This document shows positions 11,403 through 23,899 of a DNA stretch of 64,000 nt, in pieces. The notes beneath the pieces were generated by a model. That model was given only the letters and a program-made list of their open reading frames with translations. It had not been told where the DNA came from and searched no databases. The position numbers and the translations under genes were made by a program. Numbering within the stretch: the stretch's first letter is position 1; each line of letters opens with the position of its first letter. The DNA lies in the NCBI GenBank assembly GCA_037127255.1, contig JBANSL010000002.1, positions 8,104,001-8,168,000 of the forward strand. Reading direction: 5' to 3'. Source of the stretch: Persicaria tinctoria (Eukaryota; Streptophyta; Magnoliopsida; Caryophyllales; Polygonaceae).

Positions 11403-12345
11403 TCTCTAGCCGTGGCAACAAGACTATGGATGGTTTTGTTTCTTCAGAGAGTCAAAAGCTTGAGCTCCTCACAAGTCAAGCTTCCATGTGAATATGTAAA
11501 GGACGTCCAAGGGCGACAAAACCAAGGTCAGTGGTTGAATCTTGATCCCTTCTGTGCAAACCAAAAAAAGGATGAACTGATCAACCGGTTTCCCTTCTCT
11601 GTGGCGCTGGTGGCGGCATTTGTGGTGGTGGGTTAGGCTTTATTTCAAGGATTGAACATCTAGTTGTTTTCATATACTCAATAAGAAGTTACACAGATGT
11701 TGTTCTTCCTTGTGACGATTGTGCTTATTCAAGAGCAACAGAGTGTTTTGTTACATCTATTCCATTCTTGGTCGTCTTGATCAAGTTTGTCTTCATGATT
11801 ATGCATAAGCTAAATGGGGCTCCAACCCGAAACCGACTGGCAACGAGTCGAGTTTCCGACGTTGATGTTTTCACATGTGCACACATTGTTGGTTAGCAGT
11901 TCGATTAACAAAGTTTCAAGTCATCCAAATAAATAAGGCAATTGAATGCATAGGCATTTGCATCTTCATAATGAATACCCGGATATAACCCAACACACTC
12001 ACATTCAGCTGTATTATATAGACAGAGACCCATTCACCTAATTTCAGGCTTTACCCCTAAAATTGGCATTGAATCACCTCCCAACATGACCACTTTCATT
12101 GCATAACATTTCCTGTTCTGAATTACCCCACACCCTCTGATTTCAGGTGGGTGAATCCAGTTAAACATTGCATTACATTGCGGTTAAGGGATTCGAACCG
12201 CGAATCATCGGTCGATAAGCGATAATAGCTGCTTGATTAGAGAAGGGCCCACAGGCCTTAATACAGCTAATCACGTTACCAAAAAGCACAATGCAACACA
12301 AATAAAAAGACACAACAAACAAGCTGCATCAGAGCTTTCAGGGAA
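11403..12345. other. Intergenic region between the TMEM53-like gene and BKI1
   Basis: 11403 to about 11700 is 3' untranslated sequence of the upstream gene. The rest should hold the BKI1 promoter; 'attatatagacag' at about 12012 is a possible TATA box. Near 12181-12200 'ggttaagggattcgaacc' resembles an inverted B box of a tRNA-like promoter, but no full tRNA or SINE can be folded. Confidence 0.4.
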
Positions 12346-13086
12346 ATGGATATTTCCTCTCCTACACATGAATTCTCCTTCGCAGTGTCGATCGATTCCG
12401 AGTCCCAGCAGCCTCCCTTGGCCCTCGATCTGACCCCAGCCGACGACATCTTCTTCGGCGGTCACTTGCTGCCTCTCCGACTCTTGTCGAACCTCCCGGT
12501 CTCAGCTCGCTCCTCCGCCAATTCACTTGATCATCTTCCAACAGACACAATGGAATGCGATAGGAGCATAGGACATAGCTTCAACAGCTATGAGTACAAC
12601 CTCACGAGGAGCCACAGCCACATCGGCAACAACCTATCAAGGGAAAGGGCCAAGTCCAAGTCGTTTTCGTTGCTGAGGCTTGGAAGAAGGCGAAAAGAGG
12701 CTGATGCCGGAGATGGAGAAGCCGAAGACCAAGGTGAAAAGCACAAGAAGAAGCCGAGATTCGACATGGGCCATTTCCTCAAGAGATACATAAAAATTTT
12801 CTCCAAGGAAAGGAGAGAGGTCATCCAGTTCCGGAAGCAGCCTTACTCGTTCTCAGGCAAGCTGAGTCCGATGAAGTCGAAGGATTTGAGAGGGAGGAGA
12901 GCCGAGTTCTCTGCACCAGCTTCGATCAGAACCTCCCCGGGCAATAGTGGAGTCCTTATGGCAGCTTCAAGGGGACCTCTTCATCACTCAAATGACAGCT
13001 CCATGGAGGAGCTTCACGCCGCAATCCAGGCTGCCATCGCTCATTGCAAGAACTCGATTGCAGCCGCGGATAACCACAACAGTTAA
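12346..13086 (+). CDS. BKI1: BKI1-type inhibitor of the brassinosteroid receptor kinase
   Basis: Intronless frame of 246 residues. Shared with Arabidopsis BKI1 are 'HEFSFAVSI' near the start, 'LALDLTPADDIFFGGHLLPL' then 'RLLSNLPVS' (about 25-52), the Lys/Arg-rich membrane-binding stretch around residues 99-115 ('RAKSKSFSLLRLGRRRK'), 'GRRAEFSAPASIRTSP' and the C-terminal 'SMEELHAAIQAAIAHCKNS', the peptide that binds the BRI1 kinase domain. In the known pathway BKI1 sits at the plasma membrane through the basic patch, blocks BRI1 from its partner BAK1, and is released on tyrosine phosphorylation when brassinosteroid binds. The protein is shorter than the Arabidopsis form (337 residues), mostly in low-complexity linkers. 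The related MAKR proteins share the C terminus but not the 'LTPADDIFF' block, so BKI1 is the better call. Confidence 0.92.
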   Translation: MDISSPTHEFSFAVSIDSESQQPPLALDLTPADDIFFGGHLLPLRLLSNLPVSARSSANSLDHLPTDTMECDRSIGHSFNSYEYNLTRSHSHIGNNLSRERAKSKSFSLLRLGRRRKEADAGDGEAEDQGEKHKKKPRFDMGHFLKRYIKIFSKERREVIQFRKQPYSFSGKLSPMKSKDLRGRRAEFSAPASIRTSPGNSGVLMAASRGPLHHSNDSSMEELHAAIQAAIAHCKNSIAAADNHNS

Positions 13087-13240
13087 ATAGTCCTTTTGTA
13101 CTATGTATATGAAGCTTCTATAGTCTTCTTCGTCTTGTAAGTTCAGGATCCACCTTCTAATACAAAAGTCGCAGTGGGATAGTGATTCTCATCAGCAACT
13201 TACTTGCTAATGTCTAATCACTAATCAAAGAGTAATTTAT

Positions 13241-13440
13241 AAGGCTCTGTTTGGCACAACAAGTGACCTTTTCAGAGCTTGTGATTTTGATATTATATAG
13301 TTTTAAATGAAATAAATATAAGATTTTAGTTTAATTAGCTTCTGGAATCATAACTTTTCATACTATCTTAATAAACTGTATTTAACGACAAATTTTTTCA
13401 TCAGCTTCAGCTACCTAGCTACCCTTTTACCAAACGTAGA
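13241..13440. mobile_element. Possible small TIR element (MITE)
   Basis: 'ggctctgtttgg' at about 13242 and 'ccaaacgtag' at about 13430 are loosely inverted, as in the common plant hAT or Harbinger MITEs with 'GCTCTGTTTGG' ends. The interior is AT-rich and non-coding. No clear target duplication was found. Confidence 0.3.
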
Positions 13441-14309
13441 TGTCTTTCTGGTCCTTGAAGCCTTATTAACAACCTTCTCCTTGACTATAAGGGACTTTGT
13501 AATTGCACAATCATCTAAGTTCACTGTACAATTTCATGAAACCCAAGTAACAATAATGGCATCGATCATTAGCTAAGGGCGCGATTGCATCGATCATTAG
13601 CTATGACCGCGCAATCATTAATGGAAGATACGAAGCTAAGGGCGTGATTACCTACCAATGGTAGACTAGAAGCTTCACCATTTGAATGATGATGGAAAAT
13701 ATAACATTATATTTATGGCAGGAAAGTTCGTTGTCCCCACTGGAAGCAACTATCGAAAGATCATGACACTGGTTTCGGCCTGTAAGATAGTACTGGGTCT
13801 TATGATAGCTAAGCTCCCAAGATCACATTGTATGATCATTGATCGATCAGCGCAACTAAAGGGGAAATTTTCGAGTACGAACCACCTTTATGTTAATAAA
13901 ATAGACCCTTATCCGTGCAGCTGGAAATCAACCTTTGGACCATCCCTACACATGCCATCAAGACAAAAGATGTTACTATTGTGAGATATCCATAGACTGT
14001 ATATAGGGTGAAAAAAGGCAAAATTTGGATAGTAAAAATGACCAAGGTTTGATGTATGTTGAATTGGTTTAACATCACAAAGAAGTAAAATTGTGGTATA
14101 GAACATATAGGCCGGCCTACGACGAATAACTAAAAGACAATTGGTATGTTAAAACATGATTTTATATCATTGGAATCATGTGAGTAGGATACATACACGT
14201 AGTACACGTACGGGAGTCCTTTGGTTGGCGAAACGAAGGAAATTCATCAGACATGGTTCCTTATCTATATGTCTCAATACACATCACAGACAAAAACAAT
14301 ATCAGTAAG
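13441..14309. other. Intergenic sequence
   Basis: No gene recognised. 'gcatcgatcattagcta' occurs twice (about 13559 and 13587) with related 'gctaagggcg' copies nearby, a small local duplication. The short open frames at 13682-14106 have no family signal. Confidence 0.4.
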
Positions 14310-14874
14310 CAGGACGGAGTCAGAAAGTTTTAAGCGGGGGTTATCATAGTGGTCGACAATAAGATCGAGAAAAAAATTGTAAAAGATACAACGTGTTTGA
14401 TATTTGATAGTACAAATTAGTGTCAAACGATATTACAAACTACTACAGAGATATAAAACGAAAATAAGGTTAAGAAGCGAAAATAAAGATATAAAACGCA
14501 ATAAACAAACATTGTATTCTTAACATATAATAATCTATAACTAAATATATAAAAATTTAAATTTGCGTAACTTCTTACCAAATTCTCAAAATAAGTAACA
14601 TAACCTATAGTTTCGAAGCTCTCGAGATGAATTATAATATGTGAATGTCAAATTTGAGTAAAATATAAAAGTATTATAGTATGTTGAAATAAAAATAAAG
14701 GGATATATTAATACAGCTATAATTTTCAAATATTCATAATTTTTTACTCAGATATCCGATTATGACGTATTATATATCAAAAAGAAGCTATCGACGAGGA
14801 GAATACACCTAGGTAGTTTTGTCGGATGAGGGGAGGATCACGTGACCCCCTAGAACCCCCTAGCTCTGCCTCTG
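14310..14874. mobile_element. Non-autonomous hAT element
   Basis: The left end 'caggacggagtcag' and right end 'ctagctctgcctctg' form weak inverted repeats of the CAGNGGCGGA type. The flanks are 'tcagtaag' (14302-14309) and 'taagtaag' (14875-14882), an 8-bp target duplication with one mismatch, the length typical of hAT elements. The sub-terminal segment at 14748-14800 ('atccgattatgacgtatta', 'gaagctatcgacgag') matches the copy at 43425-43772, so both belong to one family. It carries no transposase. Confidence 0.7.
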
Positions 14875-15429
14875 TAAGTAAGCAACAACCATAATAAGGA
14901 ATAATTCCTCAATATATATATGCAAGAGATTGACGAGTTGAATTCATGAAAGATTTCAACTTGACAATGCAGGAAAGTGAAAGAGGAAATTAAAAAGCCA
15001 TGGCCAGATGACCATTGACCACATACATGTTGGTACAATGGAGGGTACAGTGAAAGATATGGATGTGTATTCAAAATATATAGTTGAGTACAATGTATAT
15101 GAGTTGTGAAGGAGAAACAACCAGCCATAAATCAATGGACCCATTTAATTTCCAAAATGTTGCAAAAAGGAAGGTAGCCAAACACTAAAATTCAAACCAA
15201 ACAACACCAAATGACAGAGGGGAATAATTTGATAGTGAGACCCCCTTTTTTCCAACATCTTAACATAGGGTATTTGTCAAAAAATAAAATATCCCCAAGA
15301 GACCACAGTCAGTAACAATCTGCCATGGAGGATTTAGAGCAGATATTTCTTCGAACCTAACACGTTACTGAAATAGATCTTAATTTCCGAACTATGAAAG
15401 TATCATCAAATTAATGCATTGTGATTGAT

Positions 15430-15479
15430 ACAGTTTTCAAAACCGTTAGGATATTTGTTGTCATGGTTTTGAAAACTGT
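15430..15479. repeat. Perfect 15-bp inverted repeat (hairpin)
   Basis: 'acagttttcaaaacc' at 15430-15444 is matched exactly by its complement at 15465-15479, with a 20-bp loop. It could be one end of an old transposon or a small stem-loop; no promoter or gene is attached. Confidence 0.6.
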
Positions 15480-15488
15480 GGAAAATTG

Positions 15489-15995
15489 ACCCGGCTATAC
15501 AGTTTCCCAAACTATGAGAGATGTGAGATTGTTTACTTTTCTGATCCCCGGTTGGATAAGATGTTGTAAAAAAAAAAAAAGAATTAACCCACGGTATACC
15601 AAATCATGGCCGTAGGTGGTAGGCTTGACTTAGTCTTTTGTCTACGTCCTTGTCTTGTTCAGTTTAGTTGTACTTAGTTCCGCTCTAAAGAGTTCTGGCA
15701 CGTACTTTGCACCACCTCTGTATTTTTATGTTTGCTTTGACGGTTATCTATCTGCCGACTTGTCGGCCATCGAGGATCAGACTTGTCTGAACTCGAATTT
15801 TTAACCCAATTGACAATATTCTCATAGCTTTTGAAACTCGGCGGCATGAACTCCTTTGGTTTCGAAACTGTGGCCATCTAACCCCCTCCTCAATCTGTTT
15901 TGTATTCTGAAATAATCCCCACAATCCCCCCACAATCTTGTGCCAAACACACGCTAAATCTCCCACGATTTTGAAAAATATCGTCGTAGCCGGGT
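15489..15995. mobile_element. Possible TIR element
   Basis: 'acccggcta' at 15489 and its complement 'tagccgggt' ending 15995 are inverted, followed inward on both sides by loosely similar sequence ('tttcccaaactatgagag' against 'tttttcaaaatcgtgggag'). No target duplication is clear and no transposase is present, so the borders are tentative. Confidence 0.3.
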
Positions 15996-17040
15996 ATGTA
16001 TTGATAGAGTCAATGGTAATGATAATGCTAAGTAAGTTTTATTGTTTCATAGTTAATGTTATTTTTGGCAATTTTAAAAATTTGGGCTATTTTTCGCAAC
16101 TATCTTAAATCGGGTCTATATTTTCACAATTTTCATTATGTGTGGCCAGATTGATTGGGCTTTTGAAATGGGGTTGTTTATACTTGGGCTAGCTGAGCCA
16201 CCGGCCCAGTCAACCCAAATTGGCCCAAAACTGTATCTAAAGGTTCCCATATTATACACAAGCAAACGGCAGGTCAACGGTGTATGACTTGACGAGAAGA
16301 TTTAGATTGGTAGGTGTTGTGAGTTGTGACTGCGACTATGCGAGAGACCAAGATTTGGCCCCACTTGTTTGTTTTTTTTAGAGAAATACTACATGATGTA
16401 CTACTAGTAAGTTCTTTGATAAATAAAATACATTATTTTAGCATGTTAGCTGATAAAGATGACATATAGTGATTACGATGGATCACGATTTTAAATTTCT
16501 TCTTTTTCTATTGTATTTTTTAAAAAGGGAAAGATTCAAGATATCCATCAATATGTTGACTAGTAACTCGATAGACCGATAAATCGACAGACAGACTAAC
16601 CGTCGTGACTCGTGATACAACAACAAAACAACGTAAAATAAACAAAGCTAAGGACTCGAAGCTCATCAAGACGCTGGGCGAACCGTCCACCCGCATGAAT
16701 GTCGTGGGAGATCCAAGGAAGACTAAGAATGTCGAGAACACGGGAGAGTACTAAGACATCGCACTACATCTTGATGTTGGAGAGATAGAAAACAATAACC
16801 CACCATCAAAAATGTTCTTTTTTTTATTGTCATTGATTAAGTGCCTACGTATGAAAAAATAATATATATAAAGACATATAAAACTTACAGCAAAATAGGC
16901 AAAATAACATATTTTACCTAACAAAAATTACACTATAGTGTAAAAAAATACTTATATTTTTACTTATTTTCGCCTGAAAAAAAAATTATGGAGAAGGAAA
17001 ATAAAAGGCGAAAACAAGATCGGAGAAATGGTGACGTGCC
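15996..17040. other. Intergenic region upstream of PAH
   Basis: No gene recognised. Open frames at 16520-16741 and 16960-17169 (minus) have no family signal. AT-rich up to about 16990, then more GC-rich where the PAH leader begins. Confidence 0.4.
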
Positions 17041-17218
17041 GGCCCAACGCCCGTTGTCTGTTCCTCGGCAGCAGCTCCATTGGGCGAAATCAAATTTCTC
17101 CCTTTCTCTCTGTCTGTTTCTCTCTCCCTGCTTTCTCTCTGGAAAGATCGGGGTTTCGGGTTGCCTCATTCCCTCTTCTTCCTCGTTTTTTTCTGCAATA
17201 ATCTGGACTCTCTCTCAA

Positions 17219-17990
17219 GGTCAGTCCTCCCAAATCATTCAATTCCGCCTCTTTTAGCTTTTGGTTTTGAATGATTTGGTTACTTCCTTCATACGGAGTA
17301 TTATTATTGGTCCCATACCCTGGAAAAAAGGGGGCTGGATTTCGTATTCGGCAACAGTGATTCTTCATTCGTATTCGGTAATTTAGTAATTCTTTTTTCA
17401 AAGCTCCGTGTGATGATTGATTAACCGGCGGATTCGAATACAAAATTCCGAATATGCTTAATCGATGGCCCACCACGCCATCAAATTGGCGCTTTCTTTC
17501 TTCTGGTTTTCAGTTTCGTCTTAGATTAGGTTTTTGATTTTCATTCCCTCGCTCAAACGAAATCAGGTGAATCAATTTTGACCGTTCGCCGTTTACGTTT
17601 AGGGATCGAGCAGTTTCTCTCTTCTTTCCTTTTGATTTATCCCGGTAGGCCTATTGATTTTGGGGTTTTTTTAATTTACGTTTAGCTTTCTGAATCTTTT
17701 TCAAAAACTGCGTGTTCTTTGTTTGAGCTCCACATCCCTTCAACTCAGTCTGAATAATTCGAGTTTGGGGCGTTATGGTATTTGGTTCTTCCTATAATGG
17801 AAAGTTAATGGTAAATTACGACTGCATTGAAGAAGGCTGGATTCCTGGGCCTGATCCAAGTTTCTACATTGATCTGAGCTCAAAAAGCCCTCCCAGATTT
17901 GAATTTTGTGGGTGGCTCCTAGGGTTTGAATGATTGTTGGGATGTTGATTTGATCTGTTGGATGCTTTTTTATCTGGGCGTTCCGGTTAG
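17219..17990 (+). other. Probable 5'-UTR intron of PAH
   Basis: A pyrimidine-rich leader (about 17095-17218, many 'ctctct' runs) ends in 'ctcaag|gtcagt' at 17218/17219, and 'ttccggttag|agaattatca' at 17990/17991 gives an acceptor 12 bp before the PAH ATG. An intron in the leader is common in plant genes. This is inferred from splice signals only. Confidence 0.45.
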
Positions 17991-18002
17991 AGAATTATCA
18001 AT

Positions 18003-21000
18003 ATGCATGCTGTGGGGAAGCTAGGCAGTTACATTTCCCGGGGGGTAGTTACTGTCGCAGCTCCGTTCCATCCCTTTGGTGGTGCGGTGGACATTGTTGT
18101 GGTTGAGCAGGAAGATGGGACCTTTAAGTCGTCGCCTTGGTATGTCCAGTTTGGCAAGTTTCAAGGTGTATTGAAGGCGAGGGAGAAAGTGGTCACCATA
18201 AATGTCAATGGAGATGATGCTGATTTTCGTATGTATTTGGATAGTAGAGGCGGGGCGTACTTTCTAAGGGAGGCTGATGAGGGAGAGGTGGATTCTGGTT
18301 CTTGGGGAGATAGTCCAGATTCGATTTCCAGTATCAGGAGACCAAAGAAGATCATGAGTTGCAATTATGACTTGCAGAGGTCGAGGCTGGTGTCTGAATT
18401 TGAAGCTGGCAATGCAAAGGTTACTCGGAGCAGTTCCACTGGGCCTAGGATTTTTGGGTTTGTGTATGGGGGTGGATCAGAGGATGAGAATGCATTACGG
18501 CAGCGAGAAGATGTTATTGGAAGGAATAGGGAAGGTTCCTTGGAGCGTGCTGAGATGGCAGCTGATCTTTTGGAGGTCAAGTGGTCAACTAGTCTTGCAA
18601 CCCGGAAACAAAATTCTGATCAACATTTATCTGTTAACGGGGGTATCCAGACACCGTCAAGTGTTGATAATGACAGTGACACTGGAAGTAAAACAGGCTC
18701 TCCTATGAGGCCTCATTCTAATGGTTTCGGTAATAACTCTTTTCGTTCAGTTTCTACTGATGAAGGTGATACTGAAATTCCTCATTCAACAGACCTAGAT
18801 AATTTTATGGAATCTTTTACTTTAAAGGAAAAACATTTTGGGGTTAATGGTTCTTCTAATGGTAGGTCAAAGTCTAGTAGTGCTGTTACACTTGATGATG
18901 TTCCAACTGTTCTTGAAACTAAAGTAGAGGTCACCCTTGACTCTAAAACCGATGAAGGCCCTGTGAAGTATGTAACAAAAATGGTGATGGATCAGGATTC
19001 TGTTGATCAAGATCCGAGCTTAACAAACTCTCTCCTTATAGAGGAGGCGACTTCTGCTGCACTTGATTTGATGGAAAACTTGAGGTCAGAGAAACATTGC
19101 TGTTCTCCTTCTAACTCAACCTATCCAGGTTCATGTGAAAAACATGACAGCCTTGTTATGAATGTCACAAGGAACAAACACGAATCTGATAATTGTGGTG
19201 AGAGCAATGATAGAAAGGTGGATGGATTGCCAAAAAAAGATGACGAGGCACAGTTCTTTTTCAGTGACATTGAGCGTTTGGAACAGAAAATAGCGCTGAC
19301 TGTGGACACAGAAGCTACTCCTGTAGGTTCTCTGGATGTAGAAAAGAACCCCCAACATTCTCCCGATAGCAGCGAGGAGTTGGACAGATCATCGGAGATG
19401 GTTCAAAAGCCGCATTCTTTCACAGGCGAGCTTCTTCAAGTGTCTCTACCTAATGATCATCCCAGCTCTCCACAGCTTTCAAGGACAACATCAAGCCCCA
19501 TTAGCATTGTTAGAGACCATGAGCAAGTTGATCAGACTGCACCGTTAGTAGATGCGTTTTCAAGCTCTTGGTCTCATGGAGTTGAAATAAATCCTCAAGA
19601 TGTCAATCATCCCATAAGCCGTTCCTTGGACTCAAGCTTTGACAATATGATGTTAGTCCAGGGTGACGTTCCTACGACTTCAGAGAATGGTTCACAACAG
19701 CGGCAGACAACACCGAGAAAATCTTCATTGGAGGAGTGTCAGATCTCAGAAAAACTAAAGGAACTTCTCTCGGATCCAGCAGTTGGTAAGGATAATTCAG
19801 CAAGTGTCTTATTTGATAGTATTCCTGAGCTAGTATTATAGGAATAACACATCATCTCATTTCTTAAAGATGTGGACTAACACAACGTTTTTTACATGTT
19901 GCATAAATGTAGAGATATCCCTTTGTAGGCATTCAGTACATGAGGGCATGGGATATGAAGCTGCTATGCTTGCATTTGATTCTGAAAAAGTGGACATGGA
20001 GAAATTTATTTCTCTTGGTTCTGATGTCATAAAAAATGATCAGGTGGTAGTGCGAATTGGGGGTCTTTATTTTCCTTGGGATGCAGCTCTGCCAATTGTA
20101 TCGGCTATTGGTGCACCTAGGGGCGAACAAATTCTAGAACCTAAAGGGATGATACGTGTTGAACAAGTTGAGAATGCTGTCGAAATAGATCCTCAACAAT
20201 CCATGGATGCCAATAATGGCACATGGAGATTATGGCCATTCAAGAGAACCATGAGCAGGAGAAATTCCGTCATCGTGGATGCTACCCCTAGATTTCCAGG
20301 GAGGAACACAGATACTCTCAAGTCCAATACTTTTAGGTCCGATACTTTCAAGTCCGAGACTATAAAGAAGAATATGGTGCGAAAGAAGACACCGACATCT
20401 GATCAGTTAGAATCCTTGGATCTCAAGGCAGGAAGGAATGAAGTGATTTTTACATTCTCAACCCCTATGCTCGGAGAGCAAAAGGTGTCTTAATCTTCAT
20501 GTTCCATGCATTTGTTGCTTTTGCACTTTTCCCGATTGTTCACCATTGAATCAACTTCGTTTGCTTTCTGATATAGTATTTTCTTTGTTTTATATTCTAC
20601 AGGTTGATGCTCGAATATACTTGTGGAAATGGAATGCTCGAATAGTAATTTCAGATGTCGATGGGACTATTACTAAGTGCGCATTTTTCCATACTTGTCC
20701 AGTTTCAGCATATAATGTCCTGTGGCTTGTTGCCCTTGTGCAATTGCTTTTTGTTCTTGACCTGCTTATTCCTGTGGTTTTATCATGTGAACTGCGCGGC
20801 ATCTTTATGTCATTTCCTAAAGTACTTAGCTTATTTACTGAATTACTTCTCTAATTTTCTTTTATGAAATTTCTTGGATAGATCTGATGTTCTTGGACAG
20901 TTCATGCCTATGGTTGGTGTTGACTGGTCACAGACAGGAGTTACACATCTTTTCTCTGCCATTAAGGTTAATTTCATCTCATGTTTTGATTCCTATTTGA

Positions 21001-22299
21001 GATTTATGTTACAAATTTGAAATCATCGTTGCCATCACACGCAATGAATTGACATCTCGGAGTCACACATGCTATATTATCTTTCCTTGCAGGAAAATGG
21101 GTATGAACTGCTTTTTCTCAGCGCACGTGCGATTTCCCAGGCTTCTCTCACCAGGCAGTTCTTGTTCAACCTTAAGCAAGTACTTACTCGCCTATTGTTC
21201 TGGACTTGCAAGTTTATATATTTGTTCTGAAAGAATGGTTTGCCATTCATCAGATCTTCCCTTCTGAAATTGTTTCCATACTTTGGTAGGATGGGAAGGC
21301 ATTACCCGAGGGTCCGGTTGTTATCTCGCCTGATGGGCTCTTTCCTTCTTTGTTTCGAGAAGGTAGAACTTGAAAGAATCTTCCATTCCAGAGTTTTTTT
21401 ATCCCTTCTTAAGGTTCTTGTGTTTATATATGTATAGTATCTCAATGAATGAAGCCTTGAAGCCTGATTGGTTTATCTTTAGAGACAGCGATACTTGACC
21501 ATTGTGCTTAGATCATATTGTGTTACATTGAAATTGCTTTTGTTTTTTATATCACGAAGAGATTTACAGTTTCTCATTCTTCATACAAACAGTAATTAGA
21601 AGAGCTCCCCATGAGTTCAAGATCGCCTGCTTAGAGGTTAGTCTTATGCTTTCTATAAATTCAGTCCATCTTTACTAGTCTCAAACTTTCCTACCCATTG
21701 TTATATACCTGCTGAAAGTTTTGGCTGTTTGCTCTGTTGCTGATGCGTTGTGCGTAATTCGTGCCACATTTTCCAGGACATTAAGGCCCTATTCCCTTTG
21801 GATCACCACCCATTCTATGCAGGTTTTGGAAACCGGGACACTGATGAACTCAGCTACGTTAAAGTAGGTATCCCTAAAGGAAAGGTCTTCATCATCAACC
21901 CAAAGGTATTAAACTCGCCACCGGTTGGACCCTTGAGAAATTAACGGGTTCCTCTGGGCTTATTGGTTTTCATGTTTCATCTTTTTGCAGGGTGAGGTTA
22001 CAGTGCAGCGCCGTGTCCACACAAAATCATACACTTCACTCCATGATCTCGTTCATGAAATGTTCCCACATCCTACTTCTGTACCTCCCTCTGAAAAGGT
22101 TCATTTTCAACATAATTTGCATTATTTTGGGACTGTGCCACTGATTGCACCTGTTCTGAAATTTGCATTATTCCGTGGAATTTGTTTAAAACCGAACAAG
22201 TTATCCAAAAAAATATCTCATTTGTACTACTTTCACTGGCTGCAGGAGGATTACAACACCTGGAACTTCTGGAGATTGCCTCCACCTGACATTCTTTGA
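18003..22299 (+). CDS. PAH: Phosphatidate phosphatase of the lipin family
   Basis: Ten exons: 18003-19785, 19913-20484, 20603-20676, 20882-20966, 21093-21179, 21290-21362, 21593-21636, 21777-21905, 21991-22098, 22246-22299, joining in phase to 1,002 residues. The enzyme removes phosphate from phosphatidic acid to give diacylglycerol, Mg-dependent, at the endoplasmic reticulum. The N-lipin domain fills about residues 1-110 ('[20 protein letters not shown]', '[15 protein letters not shown]'). A long Ser/Thr-rich linker follows, then the C-lipin HAD phosphatase domain with the catalytic 'DVDGT' at residues 803-807, '[17 protein letters not shown]', '[14 protein letters not shown]' and '[20 protein letters not shown]'. 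It ends '[12 protein letters not shown]' as in Arabidopsis PAH1 and PAH2 (904 and 925 residues); the extra length is in the linker. I cannot assign it to PAH1 or PAH2. In plants these enzymes feed galactolipid synthesis under phosphate shortage and limit membrane lipid synthesis. Confidence 0.95.
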
Positions 22300-23215
22300 A
22301 AGATTACAGTTGTATATAACACGTCGCTCCGTTTGCAAGCCTGGAAGCTGGATCCTTGCATTGTCAGGTAGTTTCTACGTTCCCTGACGATTTTCTCATA
22401 TTTCTTGAATCATCAAGGAAGACCTAATGGGTAAAATTTGCTAGTCTATTCGGGTTTTGGTGCTGCTATAACGTTCGCCTGTTACTATGGCATGCATATA
22501 TGGTACTTTCAGCTTCAACTTATAAGCTATTGTAATGTCTTATTTTTTGTTCACCGAACAGGACCGAGCTCGAAATGAACGATTTGATTTCTGTGCTGCC
22601 ATGGTAATTGCATATTTTTGGGAAGTGTAGAAGTTGTCCAAGGTTGATCTAGCTCTTTGTAGACTTTGCTCTACCTGGCTGAGCTTTTGCATTTGTTTCT
22701 TTTTATCCCCTAAACCTGTTTTTTGTGTATAGGGTTGGTCATTGGTGCATGTAAATATCTTGGAGACTTGTTTTCTCTGACAAATGCAATATTGGAAGAG
22801 ATATTGTAATGCCCACGGAATTGTAAAGGATGAAAAAAAAGAGCAAATCTATAGAAATGTGCAAATTCTGTTTTGTAAATTATTCGGTTCGGATAACATT
22901 TTTTCTCGAATTTGTATTCTGTTGCCACATTGCTTTACGACAGTTTGTCAGTTTGTTGTTTGCTAACATGTCAGCAGTTAAAAAGAGTTGCTGGTTCTTG
23001 TACAATCTGTAATCTGTTGTAGAATTAAAACATTTAACTCGAACAATTTCACATTTTACCTTTTGCTGCCCAACTGGGAAAAAAAAAACATGTATCTGTT
23101 CATTCCGTTGTATTGAACCTTCTTTGGAAGAAGATCTATGATGATTTTATAATATAGATTGGCCCTTCCTGAATATGGAGAGGTCAAATATATTTGAACA
23201 AAAAACTTGGCCAAT
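22300..23215. other. PAH 3' region and intergenic sequence
   Basis: 3' untranslated sequence of PAH probably extends some hundred bases, perhaps with an intron, to 'aattaaaac' near 23025. No further gene is seen before the tRNA. Confidence 0.4.
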
Positions 23216-23288
23216 CGCGCCAGGTAGGGGTCGAACCTACGACCTTCTGCTTAGGAAACAGACGCTCTATCCACTGAGCTACAGGCGC
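23216..23288 (-). tRNA. tRNA-Arg (anticodon CCT)
   Basis: The minus strand folds as a complete 73-nt tRNA without intron: acceptor stem GCGCCTG paired with CTGGCGC (one T-T mismatch), D arm with 'GCTCAGTGGATAGAGC', anticodon stem TCTGT/GCAGA with loop TTCCTAA giving anticodon CCT, and T arm with 'GGTTCGACC'. It decodes AGG. The A and B boxes of the internal RNA polymerase III promoter are intact. CCA is not encoded, as expected for a nuclear tRNA. It matches the familiar plant cytosolic tRNA-Arg(CCT). Confidence 0.95.
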
Positions 23289-23547
23289 TACATGTCATAA
23301 TCATCTGAACATTGGATCTGTTTCTTGTGTAAACCAAAACATGGTGTAGAACTCGTAGACTCTGCCGGCCAATTGTTACGGCCTGTCAAGGTTTAACTCC
23401 AATGGTGAATTACCCTCGTTATAAAAAAATTGAAGTAATTAACTGATAATTAAATATTAATTTAATCGCCTAAAGCATCCAACATTATCAATGATACAGA
23501 TTGACATATTGTAGTTCAGTAGTTGAATGATAAAATGAAGTTATGTA

Positions 23548-23899
23548 TAGGGCTGTTATATGAGCTGAAGAGCTCGTTCACTCACCTAAACAAACCGAGT
23601 CTGAACATGATTTTAAGCTCGGTTGAAAGCTCGGCTCGTTCGATTTAGACCGAATAGCTCGAATAATATGGAATTTCTAAAATTTTATTTAAGTTTATAT
23701 GTTATGACCAAGTAAAATTACTTAAAACTCGAAAAAAGACCGGCTCGAGTTCGTTCATTTACTAAAACAAGTCGAGTTTGAACAAAAAAGAAAGCTCGTT
23801 TAAAAATTGGGCTCGGCTCGGCTCGAACTCATTTAACAAATGAACAAGCTTGAACATGTCAAGCTCGGCTCGTTCGGCTCGAATAACACCCTTAGCTAA
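23548..23899. mobile_element. Non-autonomous hAT-like element rich in 'gctcg' repeats
   Basis: The left end 'tagggctgttatatgagc' and the right-end complement 'taagggtgttattcgagc' are inverted, like the widespread plant family with 'TAGGGGTGTTA' ends. The flanks 'gttatgta' (23540-23547) and 'gctatgta' (23900-23907) agree in 7 of 8 bases, fitting an hAT-type duplication. Inside, 'agctcggctcgttcg'-like units recur in both orientations. No coding capacity. Confidence 0.55.

Noticed and set aside
12181..12245. tRNA-like sequence 'gggattcgaacc'
   Set aside because: Only a B-box-like part is present; no acceptor, D or anticodon arms can be folded and no SINE body or target duplication is visible.
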